A stretch of 64,000 bases of DNA, from NCBI RefSeq assembly GCF_949628265.1, contig NC_088787.1, forward strand, positions 734,501 through 798,500. The letters run 5' to 3'. Positions within the stretch are counted from its first letter, which is position 1. Each line of letters opens with the position of its first letter. A program made the position numbers and the translations under genes. The notes beneath the pieces were generated by a model, which worked only from the letters and a program-made list of their open reading frames with translations, made no database searches and was not told the DNA's origin. Shown in pieces: positions 36,670 to 47,760 of the stretch. Source of the stretch: Cloeon dipterum (Eukaryota; Arthropoda; Insecta; Ephemeroptera; Baetidae).

Positions 36670-38523
36670 CTACGAAATTGCCATGGCCAAGAGGAAAACG
36701 AAGAACACACTCGAGCCGATCAGCATTCTGCTTTGGGCCTCTGCGCCACTTGCATCATCTAATTCAAAATGATGGGAGTTAAAAAATGCTTGTGTTCGTT
36801 CAATGAGTCTTAAATAAAAAGGTTTTGAAGCGGGGAGTTAAGTTACCTGGCAAGTATTTTTCTCCGGCTGCAGCCTTCAAAAGCCTGCATCTTGGCTCTT
36901 CGTTATAATAGAACACCGTCATCCAAAGAGTTCCGCTTTGGTCCAAGGAAAAAGTAAATGGCCAAAAATAGGGATTTAGATCAACGACCTACAAACAAAC
37001 AATTTACAGAATCGATGATTATAACATTTGTTTATTGTGGAAAATTTGTGAATTGCTGGAAGGATAATTTATGATCGTGATTTAAAAAGTGTGTTTTATC
37101 TTGCTTAATTTTTCCTGGTTCTTCAAGCAAGAATAAAAATTTCCTTCTCCTACTAAAGAATTTTCTTAAATTTCCCTCATTTGTTTTCTAATATTTAAAT
37201 TATAAACTCATAATTTGAACAATTAAACCACAAAATATTGCAGTGGTAAAAAATCGATAATCTAAATACTCTTTAGATAAAATCCCGAGCTAGATTTTCG
37301 GAAAACTAGATCGAAATGGAGCCATACCTTATGAAAACGCTGCTCCTGAAACGGTTGGGAAGAGTTCCAAGCAGATATGTAGTTCTCCCACCGAAAGGCG
37401 ACGTACATGTTCCCGTTGTCCATAAGCATTCTAAATGGTTTTGTCCTCTCGGTCCATTTTCCGATTAGTTTCGGCTTTGCGCTTCGAGTTCGGTTGCGAA
37501 GTGTGGCGACGGAAATCGAATAAAGTTCATTGGATCGGTGGTTGCTGAGGTAAAGCTGACTCGGTTCCTGATCCTTAGGAGACAGGGCAAGCGAAAAAAC
37601 CTTGACATCGGGCGTTTTCACAATCCAAGATTGATTTCTTTCCAAATTAAACACGACAATTTGCTCTTGATACCAACGCGAGATGTAGGCAAAGGTTCCG
37701 TCCGGTGTTTCGTCGAGCGCCAAGTCGTGCGTCAATTTTTGAAAGGAAAACCGATGAATTAGTTTGGTTTGATCATTCTTGTTCAAGTCGATGGTCCAAA
37801 GTTTTGCATTGCAATCGTCGCTACCCTGATCGAGCACCCACAGCCTTCCAACCGAGTCCACTTCCAACCCTGTTGCTTCTTCAATTTTGTTGCAGTCTCC
37901 TCTTCCCTGCAAAAATTGGAATCGATTATAGCACTTTTAAACTGAGCCAACTGAAAATGTTGGATTTCGACACAGCTTCCGACTTTCAACAGCTCAGTAA
38001 ATAATTTAAGGATTTATCCTTCAACAATCCGGTTTTAAAATAAATTAATTTTCTTCGAAAAAAGGAAAACAATATTTCTTAGTAAGAACCGTTAAATTAT
38101 ATAAATTCAGAACAGGCCCGGGAAATCATTTTTGTCATTCCTACGCTTCTGTTTGAAAATTTATAACATCTTGTACATCGAATATCAATTAATAATATTG
38201 CTACTTACATGCATGTCCCACGAAGGGACTGGAGTGAGCTTCGGGGACGTAGAGGACGCGTTGTTGGTTGGCAAGGACACCAGAGTCACCGGAATGGTAC
38301 TATATTTATCAAGGCTGAGGAAGATCCTTGTCCCGTAGACAGCCATGTAATGAGGTTTAATATACTCTGGATCGAACGTCCCGTCTTCCAAGGCCTGTGC
38401 CCTTCTCGCCCCTGATGACCAACTCAAATCCAATTCATTCCATTCGAAAACTTGAGTGAATTTTGCGGCGGTTGCCAGGGATGAAAGGTTGAGAAAGAAA
38501 ATGGCGATGAGGAACGGAGTCAT
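36670..38523 (-). CDS. Yellow/MRJP-like protein, likely GPI-anchored
   Basis: Exons 38523-38209, 37906-37328, 36988-36847 and 36758-36670, about 374 aa. Signal peptide MTPFLIAIFFLNLSSLATAA. Exon 2 is 193 codons with G-R-L-W-V-L-D-Q and F-A-Y-I-S-R. The last exon is only 89 bp: a small-residue stretch (D-D-A-S-G-A) followed by a spacer and a hydrophobic end, S-S-V-F-F-V-F-L-L-A-M, with the stop directly after. That is the layout of a GPI-attachment signal. Intron 2 (about 340 bp) is longer than in paralogues. Cell-surface anchoring by GPI is inferred, not shown. Confidence 0.87.
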
Positions 38524-38934
38524 GCTTCCAACTGTCCATAAAAAATGGAATTGTTATTTAGAGAAAATTCAGAACGGAGAAAAACTACACACCCAGATTT
38601 TAAACGCCAAAAACAACCCGGAAAGTTTAAATTTTTTGAAAAATCAGTAGATCGCAATTATTGAAGTAAATTAAAAACACAAAGGTTTGAAACTAAACTA
38701 TAGCTTTTATAAGCTTGGAAATTTCTAATTTACTGTTTATACAAACAATTTTCGGATTTAATTAAATAAAAATAAATGCTTGACATAAAAAATACAAATT
38801 TATTATTACTCTTTGCTATGGTTGCAAGTAAAAACTGATTTTGTTCTTGTTTTTTGTGAATTTTCCTATACCTTTAAGAGATCCGTAGATAAAAACCAAA
38901 ATAAATGCCGCGAGAGAGCGAAGAGCGAACTCAC

Positions 38935-39025
38935 CACAGGCGTGCCTCTCGCGCGGCGCCTCTCCTCGTTGTGTGCTGTGCTCTGATGTGTGGTGGCCGC
39001 CGCCTCGCGAATCCAGTCACGTGAC
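38935..39025 (-). promoter_or_regulatory. 5' noncoding exon and CLEAR/E-box site of the 36.7-38.5 kb Yellow gene
   Basis: Splice donor GTGAGT ends the exon at 38935. GTCACGTGAC is at 39016-39025, followed by a second ACGTGT-type half site. 38530-38930 is the 5' UTR intron. The acceptor preceding the ATG is less obvious in this copy. Confidence 0.6.
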
Positions 39026-39465
39026 GTGTGACGTGTAATTACTGACGTTTCGGGCGCGGCGTCTGTTTGGCGCCAGAAATGGTTGCCAGCTCGCTTCCGT
39101 TTTTCGCTCTCACGTCAAAATACATGCGAGCCGTCGGAGAGGAGATAAAAAAGTCCAACAGCAGCGGTCACGAAAAAGGGCCTTGAAAAGCTGCACTGCA
39201 TTCGCCGAATATGATTACTCGCTGTTATATAGAAACGTGCTCTCGTTGCGTGCGGTGATACGGGCCCCATATATGTATTAACTCGCAAAACGATTGAGTA
39301 CTCTCGAGAGCAAAAGACAAAAGCATTTCATTCTCTAAAATTCCAAAATTAAAATATTCTTTACAGGCTTTGATTAAGATCAAAGGAAAAATACTTTAAA
39401 TCATTCAAAGAATAAATACAAACCAGGAAATTTTGAAACGTGGAAATTTATTTTCGGTTACAAAA
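39026..39465. other. Spacer with shared upstream module
   Basis: Contains GTAATTACTGACGTTTCGGG (39036-39055), the GAGATAAAAAAG and GGGCCTTGAAAAGCTGC runs and TACTCTCGAGAGCAAAAG (39299 on), all repeated before other Yellow genes. It then carries the 3' flank of the next gene. Confidence 0.5.
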
Positions 39466-40916
39466 CTACGAAAAGGCCATGGTCACGAGGAAAGCGAAGA
39501 ATACGCTTAAGTTGATCAGCTTTCTATTTTGGGCCTCTCCACTTGCACTGGCAGCGTATAATTCTGAAAAGCGAACCCTTTTTTATTTACCGGACAACCG
39601 AGTTGTCGAGAAAACTGTTTTCAGAGGAAATTTACCTGGCGCTGTAGCTTTTAGTAGCCTGAACCTCGTCTTGGGTGCTGATTTATCAAACTCAGTCATC
39701 CAAAATGTTCCCGAAGAGTCCAAGGCAAAAGTAAACGGCCAGAAAGTATACAGTTCAGCGACCTTAAATCGAAAATAAATTATTTATAATTATTGTGAGG
39801 AAGATTGATGCGAAAATTCGATTGAAATGCAACTTTAAGACTTTGTGGCGAACGATAGTTCCATTTCCTGCCACAAATAACTGCCCGATATTGAATATCG
39901 TAAAATTAGATCGAAATCGATTATTGTTGACTTTGCCTCGTGAAAACGCTGCTCCTCAAACGGTTGGGAAGTGTTCCAAGAGGAAATGTAATACCGTCCC
40001 TCAAAGGCGGCATACAATGTCCCGTGGTTGTCCATCAGCATTCTGTATGAACTAGGTTTAGTCCAGATTCCGACTGGTTTCGGATTTGAAGTTCCAGTTC
40101 CGTTGCGGAGTGCGGCGGCAGAAATCGAATACAATTCATCGGAGTAGGATTTGCCAAAGTAGAGCTGTCTCTGTTCCTGATCTTTTCGAGGGGACAGGAC
40201 AATGGAGTAAACGTCGATTCCTGGCGTGTCCACAATCCAAGATTCATTTCTTTCCAAACTAAACACGACGATGTACTGTTCTCCGAAAATCCCTCCACGC
40301 GAGATGTAGGCAAAGGTTCCGTCGGGCGTTTCGTCGAGCACCAAGTCGTGCATAATAGAGCGAGAAGAAAACTGATGAGTCAGTTTGATTTGATCGTTGT
40401 TAATCAAGTCAATCGTCCACAGTTTGGGTTTGCATTCCCTGCTACTCTGATCGAGCACCCACAACCTTCCAACCGAGTCCACGTCAAGTGTTCTGGCGTT
40501 TTCAATTTTGTTGCAGTCTTCCTTTGCCTACAAAAAGAGCAATGCCATAATTACAGAACAGCGCTTTCCCCATTAATATTTTATTTATTTTTACTTCTTA
40601 CATGCATGTCCCACGAAGGGAATGGAGTGAGTTTTGGAGGTGCGGAGGACGCGCTGCTCTTTGGCACAGACACCAGAGTCACTGAAATGCCGTCCCTTTC
40701 TGAAATGGTGAAAAAGATCCTTGATCCGTAGACAGCCATGTGAAGAGGATCAAAGTTCTCCGGCTTGTAAGTTCCATCTCGCAAGGCCTGTGTCCTTTTC
40801 GCTTCTGACGGCCACTCGAAATCCAATTCATTCCACTCGAAGACTTTATTGAAGTTGGCGGCCGTGGCCAGGGACGAAAGGCCGAGCAAGAAAATGGCGA
40901 CGAAAAACGGAGTCAT
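39466..40916 (-). CDS. Yellow/MRJP-like protein, likely GPI-anchored, GC splice donor
   Basis: Exons 40916-40602, 40527-39937, 39762-39636 and 39563-39466, about 376 aa. Start chosen at MTPFFVAIF because an acceptor (TGTACAG) lies between it and an upstream in-frame ATG. Exon 2 carries G-R-L-W-V-L-D-Q and F-A-Y-I-S-R-G. Exon 3 is short (127 bp) and lacks part of the blade seen in others. The tail reads A-S-A-S-G-E, a spacer and L-S-V-F-F-A-F-L-V-T-M-A-F-S, GPI-like. The donor after exon 2 is GCAAAG at the site where paralogues have GTAATT/GTATGG; it would be a GC-AG intron if spliced. Confidence 0.83.
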
Positions 40917-41680
40917 GCTTCCAGCTTCTTCAAAAGCTGTACACAAAAAAGGAGAAAATTCGGAATGGAGTAATTAAATAATCGGAGATTCAAGTGGCGT
41001 TAGAATAATAAACATCCGGATTTTGTTCTCAAAACAATTCAGAACTTTTTGAATTTGATAAAAAAAAAATCAGTCGGTGTCGAATGAAGAAAAATAACTT
41101 TTGCACTAAAATGTAAGACTGTATATACATTTTAAGCGAATGGTTGAGGTTTGAAACAAATCTAAAAAGCCTTTAACATTTCTAAAGTCTTGCTTTTCAA
41201 TACATAAACAATTGAAACGAAAAATAAATAGCAAAGCAGGCAAAAATGCTGGCATTCGTACTACACTTATGTCTCTGAATAAATTTTAACAATATGTAAG
41301 TTGATTTGTTCGTTTGAAACCCATTTTAAACGGATAAAATTAATTGAAAGCGAGTATCTCACTTTACCTTCCTTCAACGTTAAATAATTATGAAAATAGA
41401 TCTAAAGAAAAGTGAAGGTTTTTAAAAATAATACACCAAAATGTGTGCATGACTTGTTATTAAAAAGCATTTGATTCTATTTTTACTTGAATTAATATTA
41501 AATTTAATTTAAAAATAAAGGTTTTGACATGGAATAGAGTTAAATAAATACACAATTTAATTTTCTTTGCTATTTGGTTGCAAGTATTAAGTGCTTTTTA
41601 GTGAATTTAACTGTGTTTAAAGAGTCAGTGCGCCGATAAATACAAAACATTGCACAAAGAAGAGAGCGAACTCAACTCAC

Positions 41681-41766
41681 CGCGGATGTGCCTCTCGCGC
41701 GGCTCCGCTTCTCGTTGTGTCGTGTGCTGTGTTTCGGCATCTGCCTCGCGAGTCGAGTCACGTGAC
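41681..41766 (-). promoter_or_regulatory. 5' noncoding exon and CLEAR/E-box site of the 39.5-40.9 kb Yellow gene
   Basis: Donor GTGAGT adjoining 41681; GTCACGTGAC at 41757-41766 followed at once by a second CACGTG. The 5' UTR intron spans roughly 40940-41680 and is AT-rich with no other feature. Confidence 0.6.
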
Positions 41767-42382
41767 ACGTGATATAATTACTGACGTTTCGGCCGCTGAC
41801 GCATTTGACCCCGCAGTTCTCTTTCGCTTTTTTAATTTCCCAATTTGATTATAAAAAAAAACACCAAAACGTTTTTATTTTATCTAATTAGCGTATCAAT
41901 TTCTGCAAAACAATAATAATTTATTCTTGGTAAAAAGGTGCCTCTGTATTAAACACATTAAGAATAAAGTGCGCGCCGCCGGAGGGGAGAGGAAATTGTT
42001 TTAACAGCAGCGAGAGCCACACGAAAAAGGGCCTTGAAAAGCTGCTCTGCGCGTGCCGAATAAAGTATTCTTTTACAGAAACGCGCGTACTTGTTGCGTG
42101 TTGGGAGGCGGGCCGAGAATTAACTCGCAAAACACGAGTACTCTCGAGAGCAAAAGACAAGCTCTGCCTTAATTGCTCCCTCTTGTCTCGCTCCCATCAA
42201 TCCAGCGACTAAAAATTTATTTTATTCCTCTATTAGATCGATATATTCACTAATTTGATTTTGGGCCATTCGCGGTTTCACCAGAAAGGTGAAGGGCTGC
42301 CGACTGAATATGCTAAATCAAGAAACAACATTTTTCAGCAAATCACAAAATTTAATGCACCAATTGGACTGACAGTGTAAAA
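41767..42382. other. Spacer with shared upstream module
   Basis: TAATTACTGACGTTTCGG (41776 on), GCGCCGCCGGAGGGGAGAGG, GGGCCTTGAAAAGCTGC and TACTCTCGAGAGCAAAAG (about 42139) recur here as at 39.1 and 44.7 kb. No gene. Confidence 0.45.
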
Positions 42383-43978
42383 CTAAAAAAGAGCCAAGAG
42401 GAAAACGAAGAACAGGCTCGAGTTCATCAGTATTCTGCTCTGGACACCTCCACTTGCAGCAGTTGCAACATGCAATTCTGAAATTGGAATGCAATTCGTG
42501 AGTTAAAATTAGCTCACGTCATTTTAAAAGAATGCTCAAAGTAATATGATTATTTAGTTAAAGTAATTACTATTTGAAATATAGATTTTTTTATTTAAAA
42601 GTTGTCTGCGTTCAGAGGAAACTTACCTGGCGTGGGCGTGGCCTGCAAGGATTGTTCACCGACCGCAGCCTTCAAAAGCCTGTATTTTGGTTCTCTTACT
42701 GCATCAAACACCGTCATCCAAAGGGTTCCATTTTGGTCCAAGGCAAAGGTAAACGATTTACCAGAATTCAGAACATCGACCTAAAACCAAGCAATGCACA
42801 AATTCATTGATTAAAATTTGTAATTAACATTTTTATCGTGATAAGAGCAAAAATTTATCGTTTTCAAGTTCAAATTGCGATCAAAAATTTATGTAATTTT
42901 AAATTGTTGGCGCGTATACCTCATGAAACCGCTTTTCCGCAAACGACTGTGAAGTGTTCCAAGAGGATATGTAGTTTACGCTGAAAAAGGCGGCTAACAT
43001 GTTCCCGTTGTTTTCCACCAGAATTCTGTATGGATGGGCAGTCAATGTTCCGATTTTTTCCGTATTTGCAGTTCCAGTTCCTTCGCGGAGAACGGCGACG
43101 GAATTAATTGAATGCAAATAACTCGAGCTCCACTCTCCAAGGTAGAGCTGTCTCGGTTCCTGATTCTTCAAAGGGGACAGGGCAATGCAGAAAACCTTGA
43201 TTCCTGGCGTTTGCACAATCCAAGATTCATTTCTTTCCAAACTGAACACGACGATTTGTTCTTCATAAAAAAGACCTCCACGCGAGATGTAGACGAAGGT
43301 TTCGTTGGCCGTTTCGTCGACCACCAAGTCGTGCATCAAAGAGTGAAAAGGAAACTGGTGAACGAGTTTGGTTTGATCATTGTTGGCCAAGTCGATGGTC
43401 CACAGTTTGATAATATTGCATTTGAGGCAACCCATGTCCAGCAGCCACAACCTTCCGACCGAGTCCACGTCAATCCCTTTTGCCCTTTCAATTTTGTCGC
43501 AGTCTCCTTCCTTTCCCTGAAAAATGAGAAAAATTGTTTGAAAACTAAGGAAATTCATTAGTGTCCTGGTTTATGATTTCTTTTGTATTCAATATCTTGT
43601 CAGCGTGCAAAGATCGGGAAAAAGGAATCATTAGATATTTAGATCTTAGCATTTTCTACTTACATGCATGTCCCACGAAGGGACTGGAGTGAGCTTTGGG
43701 GACGCAGAGAACGCGCTGCTCATCGGCAAAGACACCAGAGACACCGGATTGGCATATGAATGATACGTGCTGAGGAAGATCCTTGTTCCGTAGACCGCCA
43801 TGTAACGAGGATAGATATTCTCTAGTTTGAAAGTTTCATTTTTCAAGGCCTGCGCCCTGCTTTCCTCCGACGGCCACTCGAAATCCAATTCATTCCACTG
43901 GTAGACTTGATTGAAGTTGGCGGCGGTGGCCAGGGACGAAAAGCCGAGCAGGAAAATGGCGACCAAGGACGGGGTCAT
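42383..43978 (-). CDS. Yellow/MRJP-like protein, likely GPI-anchored
   Basis: Exons 43978-43664, 43516-42920, 42780-42627 and 42477-42383, about 386 aa, phases 0, 0, 1. Signal peptide MTPSLVAIFLLGFSSLATAA. Exon 2 is 199 codons with G-R-L-W-L-L-D-M and F-V-Y-I-S-R-G. Exon 3 extends into P-T-P before the donor. The last exon gives T-A-A-S-G-G, a polar spacer and N-S-S-L-F-F-V-F-L-L-A-L-F at the stop, a GPI-type end. Closest neighbours in sequence are the genes at 39.5 and 45.2 kb. Confidence 0.87.
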
Positions 43979-44272
43979 GCTTCCAACTGTTCACAAAAGC
44001 ACGGAAACAAAAATTGCAATCGTTATTTTGAGAAAATTCGGAACGGAGTGGAAAGGTTAAACAAAACAGTTTCTCAATTTTAATATTCTTTTTTTGAGGT
44101 TAAATTATTTATTAAAAATAAAGGCTAGACAGAGTTGAATAATTGTTACCCATATCTCATTGTCTTATGGTTGCGCGTTGCAAGTAAAAAGAACTGTTCA
44201 TAGAGAATTTTACTGCGCTTTTAAGAGTGTGCGCCGATACCGCGACTAAATATTGCGAGAGAGCGAACTCAC

Positions 44273-44366
44273 CGCGGACGTGCCTCTCGCGCGGCGCCTC
44301 TCCTCGTTGTGTGCTGCTGCTCTGATGTGCGTGTTTGCCTCCGCCTCGCGAGTCGAGTCACGTGAC
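44273..44366 (-). promoter_or_regulatory. 5' noncoding exon and CLEAR/E-box site of the 42.4-44.0 kb Yellow gene
   Basis: Donor GTGAGT adjoining 44273; GTCACGTGAC at 44357-44366, 84 bp further upstream, the same spacing as in the gene at 36 kb. 43990-44270 is the 5' UTR intron. Confidence 0.65.
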
Positions 44367-45234
44367 TGGCGGCAAAATAGACGTGCGCGGCGACTCCTTT
44401 CGGCCCCTCATAAAAATCGCAGTCGCTGTTCGCTCTCGTGTCAGTCGCCGCAGTAAAAAAGCTCATGCTGCACAGGTTTCCGTTGAATTTTGGGTTGACG
44501 TAATAAAAAAGCCATCTCTTAAATTTATTTCCCAATATAGATGAAATTTGATTATCAAAAAACCATCAAAATGTTTTATTTTAGCGTATCAATTTCTGCA
44601 ATTTATCCGACAGTTATTTATTTGTGATAAAACGTTGCCTGTATTAAGGTTCAATAAAGTTCGCGCCGCCGGAGGGGAAAATGTTTTAACAGCAGCAATC
44701 ACTCGCTCTTTCAAAAGCCTTGAAAACATCCGCGTGCGCCGAATAACAAGTATTATGTTAGAGAGATATTCGCACTTGTTGTGTGCGGAGAGGCGGGCCA
44801 AGAATTAATTCGCAGAACGAATACTCTCCAGAGCAAAAGACAAGCACCGCGTTAATTCTTCTCTCCTTCCCACTAAGCTATTTTGAGCCGACTAAAAATA
44901 AATTTTATTCCTAATAAATAAAATCAACTGGAAAATTAAGTGGTGGAAGAAGCACTCTCGTTACTTTGATTTTCCTTAAAACAATGAAAGAAGTTTTTGA
45001 TTTAAATAAATAACAAAAGTTAAAAGCAGTAAAATTTATTAACTGTTACAAAGAATCTTTTGAACTTAATCATAAAGAGGTAATTTGTGGACATTCCCTT
45101 GACGCTCAACAATGGCTGCTGACTGACAAGCTTTCGTGAATTTTCATCATTGAAAAACTACAATTCTCTGCAAATCACAAAATTTAATTCACCATTTGAA
45201 CTGACGGTGATTTTTAACCTGCTATAGTGTAAAA
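44367..45234. other. Spacer with shared upstream module
   Basis: Contains GTTCGCGCCGCCGGAGGGG (44657 on), CCTTGAAAACATCCGCGTGC and TACTCTCCAGAGCAAAAG versions of the module found before the other genes, then AT-rich 3' flank of the gene ending at 45235. No gene. Confidence 0.45.
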
Positions 45235-46651
45235 CTACAAAATAAACAAAGCCAAGAGGAAAACGAAGAATACGCTCGAGCTCATCAGTGTTCTTCCTTG
45301 AGTCCCTCCAGTTGCACTTGCGACATCTAAATCTGAAAGTGGAATGCAAATCGTGAGTTATAATTTCTAATGATAAGAGTTCGCAAAGATATGATTACTT
45401 GGTTACTGTAAAAAATATTTTAAATATACATTTTTTATTTAAAAGTTGTCTGTGTTCTGTGGAAACGTACCTGGCGAGGCCTCGAAGGACTGTTCACCGA
45501 GCGCAGCCTTCAAAAGCCTGTATTTTGGCTTCCTTTCGTTATCAAACACCGTCATCCAAAGAATTCCACTTTCGTCCGAGGCAAAGGTAAAATACATTCC
45601 AGTAGTCAGTTCAGCGAACTAAAACCAAGCAATGCACCGAATAATTACAAAAACGGATTGGAGGTTTCGACAAACGAGTGGTTTATTATAAATCATCGAC
45701 GGCGTGTACCTCATGAAAACGCTGCTCCGCAAATGGGTGGGAGGTTTTCCAATAATTGATGTAATTCGCCCTCGAAAAGGCGGCAAACATGATCCCGCGG
45801 TTGTCCACCAGCATTCTATACGGCACTGCAGTCCATTTTCCGATTAGTTTCGGATTTGCAGTTCCAGCTCCGTTGCGAAGTGCGACAACGGAAATTGAAT
45901 ACAGATCTTTCGAGTCCCACTTGCCAATGTAGAGCTGTTCCTGATTCTTAGAGGACAAGGAAATAGAATAAACCTCTATTTCTGGCGTGTCCACGATCCA
46001 AGATTCGTTTCTTTCCAAACTAAACACGACAACGTTATCTTCAATACCCCGCGAGATGTAGGCAAAGGTTCCGTTGGCCGTTTCGTCGAGCACCAAGTCA
46101 TGCGTCAATGTTTGAAAAGGAAACCGGTGAATGATTTTGGTGTGATCGTTGTTGTTCAAGTCGAAAATCCAAAGTTTGGTATTGCAATTGTCGCTTCCGC
46201 TGTCCAGCACCCACAATCTTCCAACGGAATCCACATCCAACCCTGTTGCTTCTTCAATTTTGTTGCAATCTCCCTTTCCCTGCAAAAATATGAATTGATT
46301 AGTTCTTTTAAAACGAAACTGAAAATTGTCACTTACGTGCAAGTCCCAGGAAGGGAATGGGGTGAGCTTTGGGGGTGCAACGTACTTGCTGCTCGTCGGC
46401 ACCGACACCAGGCTCACCGGAATTCCATCACTATTCTCCAGGCTGAAGAAGAGCCGTGTTCCGTAGACAGCCATGAAACGAGGATCAATATTCGCTGCTT
46501 TGAACGTTTTATCTTCCAAGGTCTTTGTCCTGATCGCGTCCGACGGCCACTTGAAATTCAATACATTCCATTGGTAGACCTGAGTGAAGTTGGCGCCGGT
46601 GGCCAGCGATGAAAGGTTGAAAAAGAAAATGGCGATCAAGAACGGAGTCAT
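45235..46651 (-). CDS. Yellow/MRJP-like protein, likely GPI-anchored
   Basis: Exons 46651-46337, 46279-45710, 45618-45471 and 45332-45235, about 376 aa. The first intron is only 57 bp, a multiple of three, and has no stop in frame, so the two exons also read as one continuous frame (45686-46681). The paralogous GTAAGT donor and TTTTTGCAG acceptor are both present, so I call it an intron. The start is at MTPFLIAIF; an upstream in-frame Met lies before a likely 5' UTR acceptor. The tail is A-S-A-T-G-G, a spacer and S-S-V-F-F-V-F-L-L-A-L-F-I-L, GPI-like. Confidence 0.86.
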
Positions 46652-47076
46652 GTTTCCATCCTCTTCCAACTGTTTTTGCAAAGGAAAACAAATTTTCAGT
46701 CGTTATTTTGAGAAAATTCGGACGGGAGTGACGAACCGCAGAGATTTTCATATTTTTTTTCTCATCCCGGAAGCAATTAAATTTCTTTTGTAAAGAATAG
46801 GGCGTTAACCAAGTAAAATTCGAAAAATTGGATTTTGGGGCGCACGTTTGGTCGCTTTAATTTGATAAAAAAATCTGTGCTAACAATTGTTAGGCTGTTT
46901 TACACTTTTTATTTTTGTTTTTTCGGTTAATAATTAATTTCATTGAAAAAATAGTCTTGAAATGGCCGAGTTAAATAGAATATTTATTTCTCACTGTAAA
47001 ACATGTAAATTTTACTGTATTATTAATAGTGTCTGCGGGCCGATAAAAACAAAATATCGCAGGAGAGCGAACTCAC

Positions 47077-47167
47077 CGCGGGCGTGCGTCTCGCGCGGCT
47101 TCTCTCCTCGTTGTGTGCTGAGCGGTGCGATGTTTTGGCCTCGGCCACGCGAATCGAGTCACGTGAC
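47077..47167 (-). promoter_or_regulatory. 5' noncoding exon and CLEAR/E-box site of the 45.2-46.7 kb Yellow gene
   Basis: Donor GTGAGT adjoining 47077; GTCACGTGAC at 47158-47167, followed by TATTGACGTTTCGGGCGCG as in the 39 kb module. 46680-47070 is the 5' UTR intron. Sequence from 47168 to 47485 is spacer without a gene. Confidence 0.62.
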
Positions 47168-47485
47168 ATGACGTAATTTTATTGACGTTTCGGGCGCGCG
47201 CCTATTTGGCGCCGGAAGGGTTGCCAGCTCGCTTTCGCTTTTCGCTTCTCATGTCAGTCGCCGCAGTAAAAAAGCTCATTCTGCACACGCTTCCGTTCAA
47301 CTTTAATTTACTTCCCGACAAAGATTAAATTCGATTATCAGAACGCTGTTTAATGAATCTAATTAGCAATGCAATGAATGTAAAACTATGACGGCAAAAA
47401 AACTTCTTTCCCTTGTAAACATTAAAAAACTTGAAAACTCGCGTGTAGGTGGCAGGAGCGAGCAGTCGAGAAACAGGTGTTGCAT

Positions 47486-47735
47486 TTTAGCGGCAAATAG
47501 AGCGTGAGTGTAAAGAAGAGAGTTAGATCTGTTGCACCAAAACCTCAGATTTTTTTAACTTTATTCTAAATAATTAGGATACCTGTTTATTTTAATGACA
47601 AAGAATTCAATAAAAGTTACAATAGAATCTCATTTATGTCAATAATATCACGTCTTTAAATATCAGGCGTCTTAACTCCTTTTCTCACACTTCTTATCCT
47701 GGCAGCTGGCAGACGCCTCTACCTTCTAAAACTCA
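47486..47735 (+). promoter_or_regulatory. 5' region of the BTB gene
   Basis: Directly upstream of the BTB start codon. It shares GAAGAGAGTTAGATCTGT, the ACTTTATTCTA run and CTCCTTTTCTCACACTTCTT with a second copy at 52265-52510. It likely holds the promoter and 5' UTR. Confidence 0.5.
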
Positions 47736-47760
47736 GGTCATATTCACGGCAGTAATCGTC

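Noticed and set aside
46279-46337. Treating the two first exons of the 45.2 kb Yellow gene as one exon
   Set aside because: The donor and acceptor conserved in all paralogues are present, and removing 57 bp restores the family protein.
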